A DNA stretch of 64,000 nt from Geosiphon pyriformis (taxonomy: Eukaryota; Glomeromycota; Glomeromycetes; Archaeosporales; Geosiphonaceae), in contig JAAOMT010000572.1 of NCBI GenBank assembly GCA_016748015.1, positions 240,654-304,653 of the forward strand, written 5' to 3'. Both the position numbers and the translations under genes were made by a program. The notes beneath the pieces are model-generated. The model saw only the letters and a list, made by a program, of their open reading frames with translations, had not been told where the DNA came from and searched no databases. This document shows positions 35,387 to 45,480 of the stretch, piece by piece (the stretch's first letter is position 1; each line of letters starts with the position of its first letter).

Positions 35387-37630
35387 CTACAATGATGATT
35401 TGGATTCTTCAGAATTCTCATTTTCGGATGCTCCAGTAGTAGATTTTAACGGGGAGCGATTAACTTCGGGCGAAGTAGAAACAATTGGAAAATACTCTAT
35501 ATGAACTGAAACCACCGTATCAGGTACAGGCTCGTTTATTTTATTGATGCAAGACTTCGTCACATCCTCTGATTCTGGGGCGTTACTTTGGGACTCTTGA
35601 TCCGAGATTTGATCCTCGGGTACATGATTAAATCTCACGTCCTCAGAGTCCAGGGGCGTGTTACTTTTACTAGTGTCTTCTGGTTCGGTTTTAATTTTGG
35701 CTGAATATGACCCAGATAGGTGGAAATTCTTCATGTCGTTTATATTATCATCAGTTTTCAGACTTTTGACTTCCATAGTCAAATTTTCTTCTTTTATCTT
35801 AACATCAGTTTCCTGACTTTTGCCTTCGTTAGTCAAATTTTTGTCTTTTATATTATCATCAGTTTTCAGACTTTTGACTTCCATAGTCAAATTTTCTTCC
35901 TCATCTGGCTTTATTTCCATATCCATTTTGTCATTCACATCCCCAATCTCCCGATCAGTCGTTCTGATTTCAGTGGCATCGGCCTCTTTTTTCTCGTTTT
36001 CCTCTTTTTCCTCGCTTTTTTGCTTATCTTCTATTGGCGACGGCGGGGGCGGAAAGATTTGGGGAATTAGCTTTTCATAAGCTTGCTTATTTTCGTTTTC
36101 GAAAACGCAAAAGATGATTCGATCAATCTAAGGAATTTAATATATTAGATTTCTGAGAATCAGTCCTTAACTGAGAATCCGAGTCAAAATAAAAAACATG
36201 CCTCCTCGAGATTCTCTTGGGCTTCAAGCCATTTTCTGACAGTCCTTAGAGCAACCTGACCGGCCGCATTTCTTGGATAGCCATATACACCTGCCAAAAA
36301 GCCAGAGTTAGCTATTTTTTGCTAATTCGTCAAAGTAACTACTCTGGCTAAAATATTGCCCAGTCTATAAATAGGAGAGATGAAGCACTTCTTTACCTGT
36401 ACTAATATTTGAAAATGCCTTCGATTCATCAAATGTTTGAATGTCAGCATTTTGGAAGTACATAAATATTTTGATAAAGATATTGAAAAAATACATACAA
36501 TACTTCGGAGGTTATTTTCTCGGAAAAGCTCTAAACAACGTTTATAGCACATATGTAGGGTAGAAGGATCTTCGCCAATAGGCCCCACCGTGTGAATGAC
36601 ATCTATTTTTTGAATGGATAATCTCTGAGAATATTGCAGTATAGTGGAAAAACGACACTCATCCAAAAGAAAAATGCATACGTTTACATGGGAGTTTATG
36701 TCCTAATAAAAAATTGGAGAAAATTGAGAAAATTGAAAAATATAGAATCACCAACAATGATTTAATAATACCCTTACCTAGAGTTATTTTTGCATCCTAC
36801 CATGAAGTATAATATAATAATTTCTAAGATAATTCTTTGTTTTTAAGTTTGCTGAACGCGAAAATCAAAGATTAAAACATACACCAGTATCACAGCCTCC
36901 AAGGGTCACACATTCACGCTTTAATCCTGATCCGGCAGCTCTGAAATCCGCGAATTGGCATCAGTAAATTAAAATGGTAAAAATTTGATAAAACCTGAGC
37001 CAATCAAACCTGTGAATAGCGCCATCAACTATCATGGGTTTTTAAGATGTCATTATTTCACAAGTAAAATAAATAATATTCAAATTTGCCCAAAACTTAC
37101 CCCCACCACCACCTAAAAGAGATTGATTGGCCGCGTTCACTAGATTAATGGGGTTAATCAAAATTTAAGAGTTCTTTGAATATACAGAGCTATAGAGGCT
37201 TCCCTACCTATGGCGTCAACTTTCATCCGGGTAATATCTGTTTGACTTTGATTGAGCAATAATGAATTGAGGGTAAGTCAAGTTCGAAATTTTGGAAATA
37301 AGACGAAAAAGCGTTTACATCAAAGATATCTTTTCATTAAGCTTATCGTTATATTCAAACATGTCTACAATTTGCAAAAAAACTTTAGGAGTGAAAGAAA
37401 ATTCTCGAGTCAAGCAAAAATAGTGTTTACTGACAAGTTTGTCCTTCAACGGGGGGGCCTCGAAAAATTCTATTGCTTTCATAAACTTCTTTGAGAGTTG
37501 AGATTTCATGCAATTCAATGACGGGCATGGCTTGTTTGGTTGTATAAAAGCGTGAAAGTACTTTACAAATGGCACCTTGAAGAAATTTTTTTTTGTATCT
37601 GTTGGAATTCAGTTTAACCAAATAATGCAT
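35387..37630 (-). CDS. Macrodomain (MACROD-type) ADP-ribose hydrolase-like protein with acidic tail
   Basis: Eleven exons fit in phase: 37528 or 37630-37431, 37245-37208, 37139-37101, 37028-37010, 36940-36883, 36796-36778, 36702-36682, 36602-36499, 36418-36397, 36290-36202, 36127-35387. From the ATG at 37528 this gives 415 residues; the upstream in-frame ATG at 37630 adds 34 basic residues that look like a mitochondrial presequence. The fold is marked by DITRMKVDAIVNAANQSLL, GGGGVDGAIHRAAG, GDAKITLGHKLPCK, VIHTVGPIGED and ISTGVYGYPRNAAGQVA. These include the Asn and glycine-loop residues that bind ADP-ribose in MACROD enzymes. Removal of ADP-ribose from proteins or O-acetyl-ADP-ribose is the family reaction. 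The last 225 residues are acidic and disordered with an 18-residue repeat. Confidence 0.9.
35740..35910 (-). repeat. Three 54-bp (18-residue) repeats in the macrodomain gene tail
   Basis: The tail encodes three tandem units of the type ENLTMEVKSLKTDDNIKD, KNLTNEGKSQETDVKIKE, ENLTMEVKSLKTDDNIND. Units one and three are nearly identical at DNA level, 108 bp apart, and the middle one is diverged. The alternation suggests duplication of a two-unit block. A structural role as acidic linker is inference. Confidence 0.85.
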
Positions 37631-37841
37631 GACAAATTTTTAAGAACTTTAATTTAAGCTTCATAGCTGGGGTTCCATTGGTCAAGTAATTACGAGGATA
37701 ATAAATTGATCTCTGATTCAGTTTTTAATGGAGTTAAAGCATGTGGGATATAGGTCAGGGACGGTTAAGTGTCAAGGATGTAATATTATTTTTTTTCTGG
37801 AGAATAATCAATTAAGAAGTTAACACTTTTTCTTATAATAA

Positions 37842-37848
37842 GAATAAT

Positions 37849-37906
<58 letters not shown>

Positions 37907-37908
37907 TA
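37842..37908. repeat. (TAA)n microsatellite
   Basis: About 20 near-perfect TAA units, continued by ATTACTAAGAA-like decayed units. It lies about 210 bp upstream of the macrodomain gene's outer start codon. Confidence 0.9.
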
Positions 37909-39143
37909 CTAAGAATAATTACTAAAGAAAAATATTAAAAATAGTATTAAATTTTTTTTTAATATACATGAATTGTAATTAAATTTTTTGTAATGAATAT
38001 TTTGTATTGTATATTTTGTACAAACTTTTAAACATATATTAAATACATTAAAAACACAATTATTTTGAATTTTAAATTTTTTAAAATAAATATTAATTGA
38101 TAATTAAGAAATTTTATTTAAAAATATCAATAAAATTATTATTGAAAAAATTTTATTATTATTGTAATGTTTTTTTTATAAATTTATATTAAATTAATTT
38201 TTTATAATTTTTTAATTGAATTAGAAAATAATTAATAATTATAAATTCATATTAAAATTCATATTATAAGTAATTTAATTATAATAAAAATTAATAATTT
38301 ATTTTAAATTAAATTTATTAGATTAATAAAAACCAGACTTTTGAAAATTTTTCTTTTTTTTTACAAATTATCAATAATCAAATAATTTGAAAAAAAAGTA
38401 TAATAAAATTCTTGAATAATCAATTTTTTATTTTAAAATTTGATCTATGGAAAAGAATTTGAATAAAATTGTAATTAGTGTTTCTTAATGAGTTATAAAT
38501 TCTTTGTATTAATTTATTATTGAACATTGTATTATTAATTGTCAAAAAATTAATTTGAAGATTTTAATTTTTATTATAAAAATATGATATAATTTAGAAA
38601 TATTTAGAATATTAATAATTTTTTGTATTTTTGAGGAAAGTTGAATATTTGGTTTCATTGAAACTTTTATTGACTTTTTGTGAACAAAAGATGTGTTAAA
38701 ATCTTCAAAATTAAAAATTTTGTTTTTAAATTTTGTTTGTATGTATTCAAGGTTATTTGCATTTTGTTTAAATATTATGTTTTACAATTAATCAAATAAG
38801 GTTATAATTTTAGAACAAGACGGTGCAAAAATGAATAAAAATATTTACTAAAAAACTTATTTTGCGGAGTCTAGATGGCAGATGTAAACTTCTAAAATAG
38901 GGAACAAAGTTTTCAACAAACCTTTTTTAATTTAGATTATAATAATTTGGTAAATAATTCTATTATTAGAAAGATATATCAAAGTTTTTTTTTTAGACAA
39001 AATTTGAAACAAAACTAGTTTTAATAAGATTTTTCAAAATACAGTATATGAAATTAAAATTAGAATTTATATATTCCAAAGATGAAGAAAAATTATTTAG
39101 ATTTTTTAAATTATTGAAAAATATTTATAATATCTTAAAAAAA

Positions 39144-39168
39144 TTATATATATATATATATATATATA
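39144..39168. repeat. (AT)n microsatellite
   Basis: About 12 uninterrupted AT units in AT-rich intergenic DNA. Confidence 0.9.
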
Positions 39169-39450
39169 AATTGAAAAAATTTTTCTTTGTGTTTTGAAAA
39201 AAAAAACACTTTATAAACATTATTTTCTGACACACAGCTATTTATAGCGCGTTGATATTTAAACAACTAAATTCTGAACCAATTTGAAAATTTCCATTAC
39301 AAAATCGAATGCTATCATCAAAAAAGTCTATAAATGTTAACAAGATTGCTAAATTTAGCATTTTCGGCTTTAACAACTCCGAGGGAATATCTTTTCCGTT
39401 TTAATAATTTTATTTAGAGAGTATCAAAAAAAAATTGAGTACAAAAAATC

Positions 39451-39489
<39 letters not shown>
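39451..39489. repeat. (TAA)n microsatellite
   Basis: Thirteen uninterrupted TAA units. Confidence 0.9.
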
Positions 39490-39490
<1 letters not shown>

Positions 39491-40504
39491 GTTAAACATG
39501 TTTTAAATTCTTTGTTAACTAAAATATTAAAATTTCTGTCAAAAAATGGGAATTTTAAAAGCAATTAAAATCTGAAACTTTTTTCATGATAATTGATAAA
39601 AAAACCTTATGACAATTGGTTTTATAATAGGTTAATTTAAAAAATATATATATTAATTGGGAAATTTCTTTATAACAATTATTTTTATAAAAAAACATTA
39701 TTCGATTTTGTGACAGTGTCAGGTGGTATTTAATATTTTATTAATTCAAAACATCATTTCCAAATTCATTTTTGAGAAAACATGATACTATATAGATTCC
39801 AAATCGTTTTAACAAAAAATGATAATCAATTTGTATTTCATTCCAAATTTACAAAACAAAAGTACTAAAACTCTTTTTCCGATAAATTGCTCTTCAATTT
39901 GTGCCAAGGGTAAATGTTTAAATGGGAATCATATTAAAAAGTCATTTAACCAAAAAAACATTGGATTAAAAAATAATTGCCGAAAGTTTATAACATACTA
40001 CTGTTAAATTGTTTCATGAGAGATGGAAACTTCAACTTTATCCCTTAAAATATGTTTTCTTTTTAAATTAATTTACTTTTCATGAATCAAAAAATTGTGA
40101 ATCCATACCATGAGTAGCATTTTTCCTTGGTTTTAAAAAGAAATTAATATATTATTATTTACAAGATGGGTTTGAAATTGGTTTAAAATTTAAATATATA
40201 TTTTTGAATAGTCATATTCGAATATTTCTGTTTATTTTAAATTTTCAATAAACAGTCGTAACAGATTAATTCAGGAATCAATTTAAATAATGGACATTTT
40301 TGGATTTTGTAAATGCCGAATAACAAAAACAAGAATAGACTAAATAAATTCAAAGTAATGCCGAAGCTTGTTAAAACAAAATATAAAATTGATTAGAAAT
40401 CTCGGACTTTACAAAGCGGCCTGATGCAATATCTTTTTAAATTGTAATAATTAAACATGAAATAGAATCATGGTAATTCGAGGAAAATTAGAAATAGGGA
40501 GGGG

Positions 40505-40542
<38 letters not shown>

Positions 40543-40563
40543 GGTGAAGGGGGGGGAAGGGAG
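40505..40563. repeat. (GTA)n-(GGT)n-G-tract compound repeat
   Basis: Nine or so GTA units run into five GGT units and then a G-rich tract (GAAGGGGGGGGAAGGGAG). The strand is entirely C-free over about 60 bp, so it is a candidate G-quadruplex or triplex former in otherwise AT-rich DNA. Confidence 0.85.
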
Positions 40564-40668
40564 ATGGTTTCAAAGGAATCTTTTATTTTTCAAAAGAAAA
40601 AAGTTCAAACTAATTTGAGATTGGCGGAAAATTTTTGCACGTGTTGGATCGATTGAGATCATTGAATA

Positions 40669-40908
40669 ATGAAAAAGAAATTTATCGAATATTTCTTGAA
40701 TGTTTATGGGATTAAAAAACCCTCCCCCCCGAATTTAGGAAGAATCTTTTATTCCCAATTGATTGAAATAATGGCCCTGATCAAAACAAACCTCCCAAAG
40801 CCTGGGAGCTTCAAAGATCTCATTGATCATATGATGATCGAAAAATATCTTGAACTATTTTTGATCAAAAAAAAATTTTACTTGATTACTAAATTCCATC
40901 CCCATTGA
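40669..40908 (+). other. Unrecognised 79-residue open frame
   Basis: Starts ATG, MKKKFIEYFLNVYGIKKPS, and stays open for 79 codons in a short stretch of more balanced composition just after the G-rich compound repeat. It contains a helix-like SFKDLIDHMMIEKYLELFLI segment. No family match comes to mind and no introns are evident. It could be a chance frame, a gene fragment or a small orphan gene. Confidence 0.2.
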
Positions 40909-41390
40909 TGTGAAGCCTAAAGTAAAAAGAATTTTTTTTGATTAATCTTCAAAATCGATAGACAAAAATTTTAAATTGAGTTCAAATATTTGGAAATTGT
41001 TTTTTTCCGATTGTTAATTCTCCAAGTCATTTTTGGCATTTGTTATGAACATTTCAAATGAATGAATCAATGAATGAATGCATGCATAATGACACTTTTA
41101 CCAGATTCGAATAAAAGTTTTTTTTTTTATTGCTTCTAAATGCCAAGTTAAAATGTGATCACTTTTTAAATTAAATTAAAAATTTATTTTTGACTCTTTT
41201 AATTCAAAAATTTATTGTAAATGGTGTAATTTAAAGATATATTGAATCTTGTATTTCAAAAAATATAAATAAGAAAGCTTCCGGCATCTTTCAAGTTGTA
41301 AACCTGGAAAAAAGTGAATAAAAAACTTTCTTTTATTTGAATTATACCATATTATTGATAAATTATTTTAAAACATAAATATTATTAACT

Positions 41391-41516
41391 GAACCTACCT
41401 ACCTACTTACCTACTTAGCTACATACCTACATACCTACCTACATACATACATACATACATACATACATACATACATACATACATACATACATACATACAT
41501 ACATACATACATACAT
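41391..41516. repeat. (ACCT)n then (ACAT)n tetranucleotide tract
   Basis: Degenerate ACCT/ACTT units from about 41391 pass into about 19 perfect ACAT units (41441-41516). The tract ends four bases before the start codon of the Myb-like gene, so it would be in the 5' UTR if that start is right. Confidence 0.9.
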
Positions 41517-41520
41517 AAAT

Positions 41521-42141
41521 ATGACTCGTGGAAATGTTATTTGGACTCCTGAGGTAATTAATAGAATGTAAAATCTTCCAAGTCTTTTTACGAAATTTTC
41601 AAATCGTAAATTTTTTCAATTAGGAGGATGAATTTCTACTTCAAATTTATACAAAGCAGCATAACAGAAAAGTACGATTTCAAGAAATTTCTGAAAAGTT
41701 GCCACAACATACCTCGAAATCTTGTCGTGAAAGATGGATATTTCATATTGATCCCTCAAGTATAAAAAATATCAGAGTTTTTTTTTAATAATTCATAAAT
41801 ATCTTTACATATTATTTTAATTAATTAATTAATTTTTTATTATTCATTCAGTTAATCATAAACCACTCACACGATTTGAACAAAATTATATATTGGCACA
41901 ATCATCATCGAGTGCTTCACCAAACTGGGTCGGTATAGCAAAAAGACTTTCGAGAAAAGATTCTCGAAGAACACCATTACAATGTAAAAATTTTGTGAAT
42001 AATCGACAACGAAGGATAAGATCTATTCTCGGAAGGTTGCGAAAAAAATATCAAAAAGATCCGAATCGATTTAGTCTGGGATTTATTTTAAATCACTCAG
42101 AGGAAGATGAAGAAAAGAGGAAAGATTTGAAAATTAATTGA
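41521..42141 (+). CDS. Small Myb/SANT-like DNA-binding protein
   Basis: Three exons (41521-41553, 41624-41759, 41852-42141) join in phase to 152 residues. The N-terminal half (VIWTPEEDEFLLQIYTKQ, then SCRERWIFHIDPSI) is a Myb repeat with tryptophan anchors and the C-R-E-R-W third helix typical of R2R3-type repeats. The second half (TRFEQNYILAQ, NWVGIAKRLS, LQCKNFVNNRQRRIRSILGR) is a diverged second repeat, also with a recognition-helix-like end. The tail is Lys/Arg- and Glu-rich. It is probably a nuclear transcription regulator. The start codon follows an (ACAT)n tract almost directly, and a 40-bp repeat array lies in the 3' flank. Confidence 0.8.
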
Positions 42142-42158
42142 TGGAATCATTTAAAGTT

Positions 42159-42308
42159 TTCAAGGAACTTTTTAACTTATTATTTAATAGATTCAACTCA
42201 ATGAACTTTTAACTTATATTTTAACATATATTCAACTCAAGGAACTTTTTAGTTCATATTTTAACATATATTCAACTCAAGGAACTTTTAGCTTATATTT
42301 TAAAATTC
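42159..42308. repeat. About four tandem copies of a 39-40 bp unit
   Basis: The unit ATTCAACTCAAGGAACTTTT plus TAACTTATATTTTAACATAT starts at 42191, 42230 and 42270, with a more decayed copy before the first (from about 42159). The array begins 18 bp after the Myb-like stop codon, so it is likely transcribed as 3' UTR. Confidence 0.8.
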
Positions 42309-42929
42309 AATTCAAGAAATTAAGAAATATTGATAAGTATTTACTAAAAAATAAGTCTAAGCTTATGAAACCAGAACATTAAATAAATAAGAAATTAGGG
42401 AATTTATTAGTGTAAAGCAATTAATTTTTAAGAGAAAAACTTTGATTAAATAAAATTTTTTTTTGAAACAGTTTAAATAAATGCTTTTATTTTATTTTAT
42501 TTTATTTTTTCTAAATATTATTAAAAGTCCAAATCTTTGTATAGTTAGGAATAATTATTATTTTCTTTTCAGAAAAATCTTTTGATAAAAGTACGATATA
42601 TTTAGTTTTATGTTTTCCCGTTTTTAGATCCAAATAATCAAAAATTTGATATGCTTTTATTAGTAAAAACGAAACTGATTTCAAACTAATTCTTTGGCAC
42701 AACTTTTATTAGATTAAAGATTATTGTAAAAATAGATCTTTATGTAAAGTTAATTTTTTTGATACGAAAAATACAAAAATATATAAAAAATTCGTTTTAA
42801 AAATTATTTTAATAGAAATTCTAAGTCGAAAGTTATAATAGATTTAAAATGAACTTTAAATAACATTATAAAAATAATCAAAAGTTTCAATTAATAAATT
42901 AAATAGGATAAATGCATCGTGAAATGATA

Positions 42930-42967
42930 TTAACATTCTTTTATATATATAAATAAAAGAATGTTAA
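42930..42967. repeat. Perfect 15-bp inverted repeat (hairpin)
   Basis: TTAACATTCTTTTAT at 42930-42944 and its exact reverse complement at 42953-42967 are separated by 8 bases of AT. A further GAATGTTATG copy of the arm follows at 42980. It could be a terminator-like hairpin, a cruciform, or the remnant of a tiny palindromic element. Confidence 0.8.
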
Positions 42968-43372
42968 TAATCTAAATGAAGAATGTTATGAAAAATGGTA
43001 ATAAAATATTTACATCAGTACATTTATAAAATTCTAAATAAATCAGATATCTAATATATATACATATACATATTTTCTTTTAATTTAACGAAAATTATTT
43101 AATTGAAAAAAAATCTTAAAAAAGAACAAAAAAAAGATATTTATATTCATATTTGTTTTCAATCTTTAAAAATAAAAATAATAATAATTTCTAAATAGTT
43201 TATTGAAAATTATCTATGTTATTTTCCATAATTTTGATTGAACTATCAATAGTTAAAAATGATTGCTTTTTTTTTTTTAAAAAAAAAATGTTTTGTAAAC
43301 ACAATTACAAGAGATTGTTTTCTTTTTTTTCTTTTAGTATTTATTCAAAATTTTATTCATACATTATCGTAG

Positions 43373-43462
43373 AAAAAATAAAAATAAAAATAAAAATAAA
43401 AATAAAAATAAAAATAAAGATAAAAATAAAACTAAAAATAAAACATAAAAATAAAAATAATA
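43373..43462. repeat. (AAAATA)n hexanucleotide repeat
   Basis: About 14 imperfect AAAATA units. They generate a spurious Lys-Ile repeat open frame. Confidence 0.9.
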
Positions 43463-43747
43463 ATTGAACTTTCCCAAAAACTAAACAATTCATTAATTTG
43501 AAATTTGAAATAATAAGATTTTTAACTAAAATATTTATACATATTTAGTTGAAAATAGTTTTATAGCTTATAATATGCATGAGGTTTTATCAGTTATTTT
43601 CATGATATTTGGCTTATAATTTCTTGATTGTTTCGATGAAAATTATTTTTCGTAAATTCTTCGAGAGAGAACTTCTATACAAGAATCAATGCAAAACAAA
43701 TACAGCCAGCTCTATATTGAAGATATTATAAATAAAATAAAAAAATA

Positions 43748-43749
<2 letters not shown>

Positions 43750-43797
<48 letters not shown>
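43750..43797. repeat. Poly(A) run of 48
   Basis: Forty-eight consecutive A residues, preceded by AAATAAAAAAATAATA. This could be the tail of a retroposed copy on the + strand, but no recognisable source sequence precedes it. Length in the assembly may be unreliable. Confidence 0.85.
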
Positions 43798-43801
<4 letters not shown>

Positions 43802-44271
43802 TTTCTATTGTATAAAGCTTTATATTACGATTTGCAATTAATCACGTTTTGCTTTGTAATTATTTCTAGTTCTTTCCTGAAATCGTGCTTCCCCCGCAAA
43901 AAATAAATAAATAACCCCTTATCTGATATTCATAATTATTCTAAAAAACTTTATCATTTTATGACCTATTAATTAATGATACTTTCTAACTCAAAGGACT
44001 CTTAATTTGGAGATTTTTTCAAAAGTTCGAATTAGATATCACATCAATAGTTCGTAAAAATTGTTTCAATTCCTTCAAGTTCCTAAAAGATATCGTTTTT
44101 TTTCCTGAATAAATTACTTTAGAATTTTCCCTCCCATTTAACAAGTACTTACAAAAACCAAAATCCTTTTAAGAGTTATCTCGTTTAAATACAAAATAAG
44201 AATTTGATAAATTAGTTTCAATTGTTGAGGTGTTCAGTACAAGACTTGAAGGTTCAGTTTTGTTTTATTGA

Positions 44272-44272
44272 C

Positions 44273-44309
<37 letters not shown>

Positions 44310-44338
44310 ATAACTAACTAACTAACCAACTAACCGAC
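44272..44338. repeat. (CTAA)n tetranucleotide repeat
   Basis: About 16 units with a few substitutions at the 3' end (CCAA, CCGA). Confidence 0.9.
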
Positions 44339-44537
44339 AAATTAAAGAAAGAAAGTAAGGTTACAAAGAGAAAGGAAAAAGATGTCATGGCAAGTTATAA
44401 ATAAAGTGGTAAACAACGAGTAACAATTAGAATTGTGCCCGATTTCTTAAAATTACCTCAAATATGAGTACACTCGAAGAAGAATTAGATGTGTGAAAAC
44501 TTAATAATGTTAAAATCGGATTTTTAATGTGCTAGTC

Positions 44538-45480
44538 ATGCTTCCTAGTCTTTCGTCTCCTTTTACAACGAAATGCCCTTTAGAAGATAATCGAGCATAT
44601 TCTGAAATTTGGCAAGAGATATTCATTTATCTCACAGAAACTTGATTTATAATTGCTGGTTTCCCGAAATCCGTTACTCCGCAAAAGAAACGTCAATATT
44701 TTACAAAAGCAATTCAAAACCTGACACAAATGTGTGGGTTGGTCAAAAGTAAAAAGTAAATCGAGAGATTCAATTTAACAATCTAACAAAAAGGTTTTGT
44801 GAGAAAAGCAAAAACCGAGACATTTTTTTACTTTGTTATGGAACAAAAAGCTTTTGTGAAAGACATAATTTAAATTTTCTTTTTTCACTAATTTTCTTAT
44901 AATCATTTATAGAGTTATACTTGAAATAAATAAGCGGATGCCTTTGTTCAAATTTTTTTTGAACTTTATAAAAGCACTTGCCAAAGCTTTCGCTGTTTAC
45001 AGGCTAGAAACAAAAATTAGCTCCTAGCTTCCTAAAATTTAGTTTCAATTCAATGTATCACTTTGTACTTATCTTCGTTCTTTATTGTTTTTTCATTGGC
45101 AACTGAAGCTAAACTAAAAAATATAGACTATTTCATTGGATATAACTATAATACGTCAGAAAAATCTTGTGAACAACTCTTCAACATTTATAATTGCTGC
45201 ACTTGTCAAAAATTTACTTTCTTGTCCTAGGCTAACCAATTTCAAGGCTGCTGAAATTTGAATGACTTTATGTATTCTGATAACATTGGTCTTTTATCTG
45301 ATTCTGCCATTGAAAAAGCATTCTCACAATAATGTCATCTTCAAATTCTTGGAGTTTTACATAAAAAAATTGAAATTGTTTGATTGAGACGAGAGTGGGC
45401 CGAAGAAAAACGAAACTTTCCCTATTGGAGAAACTTGAGCCGCTTTGTATACTCTAAATCTAAAAAAAATTATTTTCTCT
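44538..45480 (+). pseudogene. Possible decayed F-box/LRR gene
   Basis: Starting near an ATG, the frame MLPSLSSPFTTKCPLEDNRA continues to YSEIWQEIFIYLTET and a stop; the I-W-Q-E-I-F-x-Y-L core resembles the F-box domain that is highly expanded in Rhizophagus. About 700 bp further, pieces reading CPRLTNFKAAEI and NIGLLSDSAIEKAFSQ with CHLQILGV look like leucine-rich-repeat units. Several stops and frameshifts intervene. The composition is less AT-rich than its surroundings. The identification is weak and rests on motif impression only. Confidence 0.3.

Larger units (their letters stand above)
37631..41390. other. AT-rich, microsatellite-rich region without recognised gene
   Basis: Almost 4 kb of AT-rich DNA with (TAA)n at about 37842-37908 and 39451-39489, (AT)n at 39144-39168, and a (GTA)n-(GGT)n-poly-G block at 40505-40560. 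Slightly more balanced stretches occur near 39230-39420 and 40600-40910, but no frame there has a motif I recognise. Between 37780 and 38800 composition is nearly pure A+T. Confidence 0.6.
42309..44536. other. AT-rich region with satellites, no recognised gene
   Basis: Low-complexity DNA containing a perfect hairpin (42930-42967), an (AAAATA)n tract, a 48-base poly(A) run and a (CTAA)n tract. A minus-strand open frame at 42511-42702 and a plus frame at 43216-43467 are judged to be chance products of composition and of the hexanucleotide repeat. Confidence 0.6.

Noticed and set aside
35720-36080. Plus-strand Phe/Ser-rich frames opposite the macrodomain tail, resembling a membrane protein
   Set aside because: Antisense of the acidic Glu/Lys-rich tail; hydrophobicity arises from the complementary codons.
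41391-41520. Possible CRISPR-like array
   Set aside because: A simple tetranucleotide microsatellite without spacers; the other tandem arrays also lack unique spacers.
42511-42702. Minus-strand 63-residue frame (MCQRISLKSVSFLLIKAYQI)
   Set aside because: No motif, no supporting exons, AT-rich context; probably chance.
43216-43467. 83-residue open frame ending in Lys-Ile repeats
   Set aside because: Product of the (AAAATA)n repeat and of AT-rich composition.
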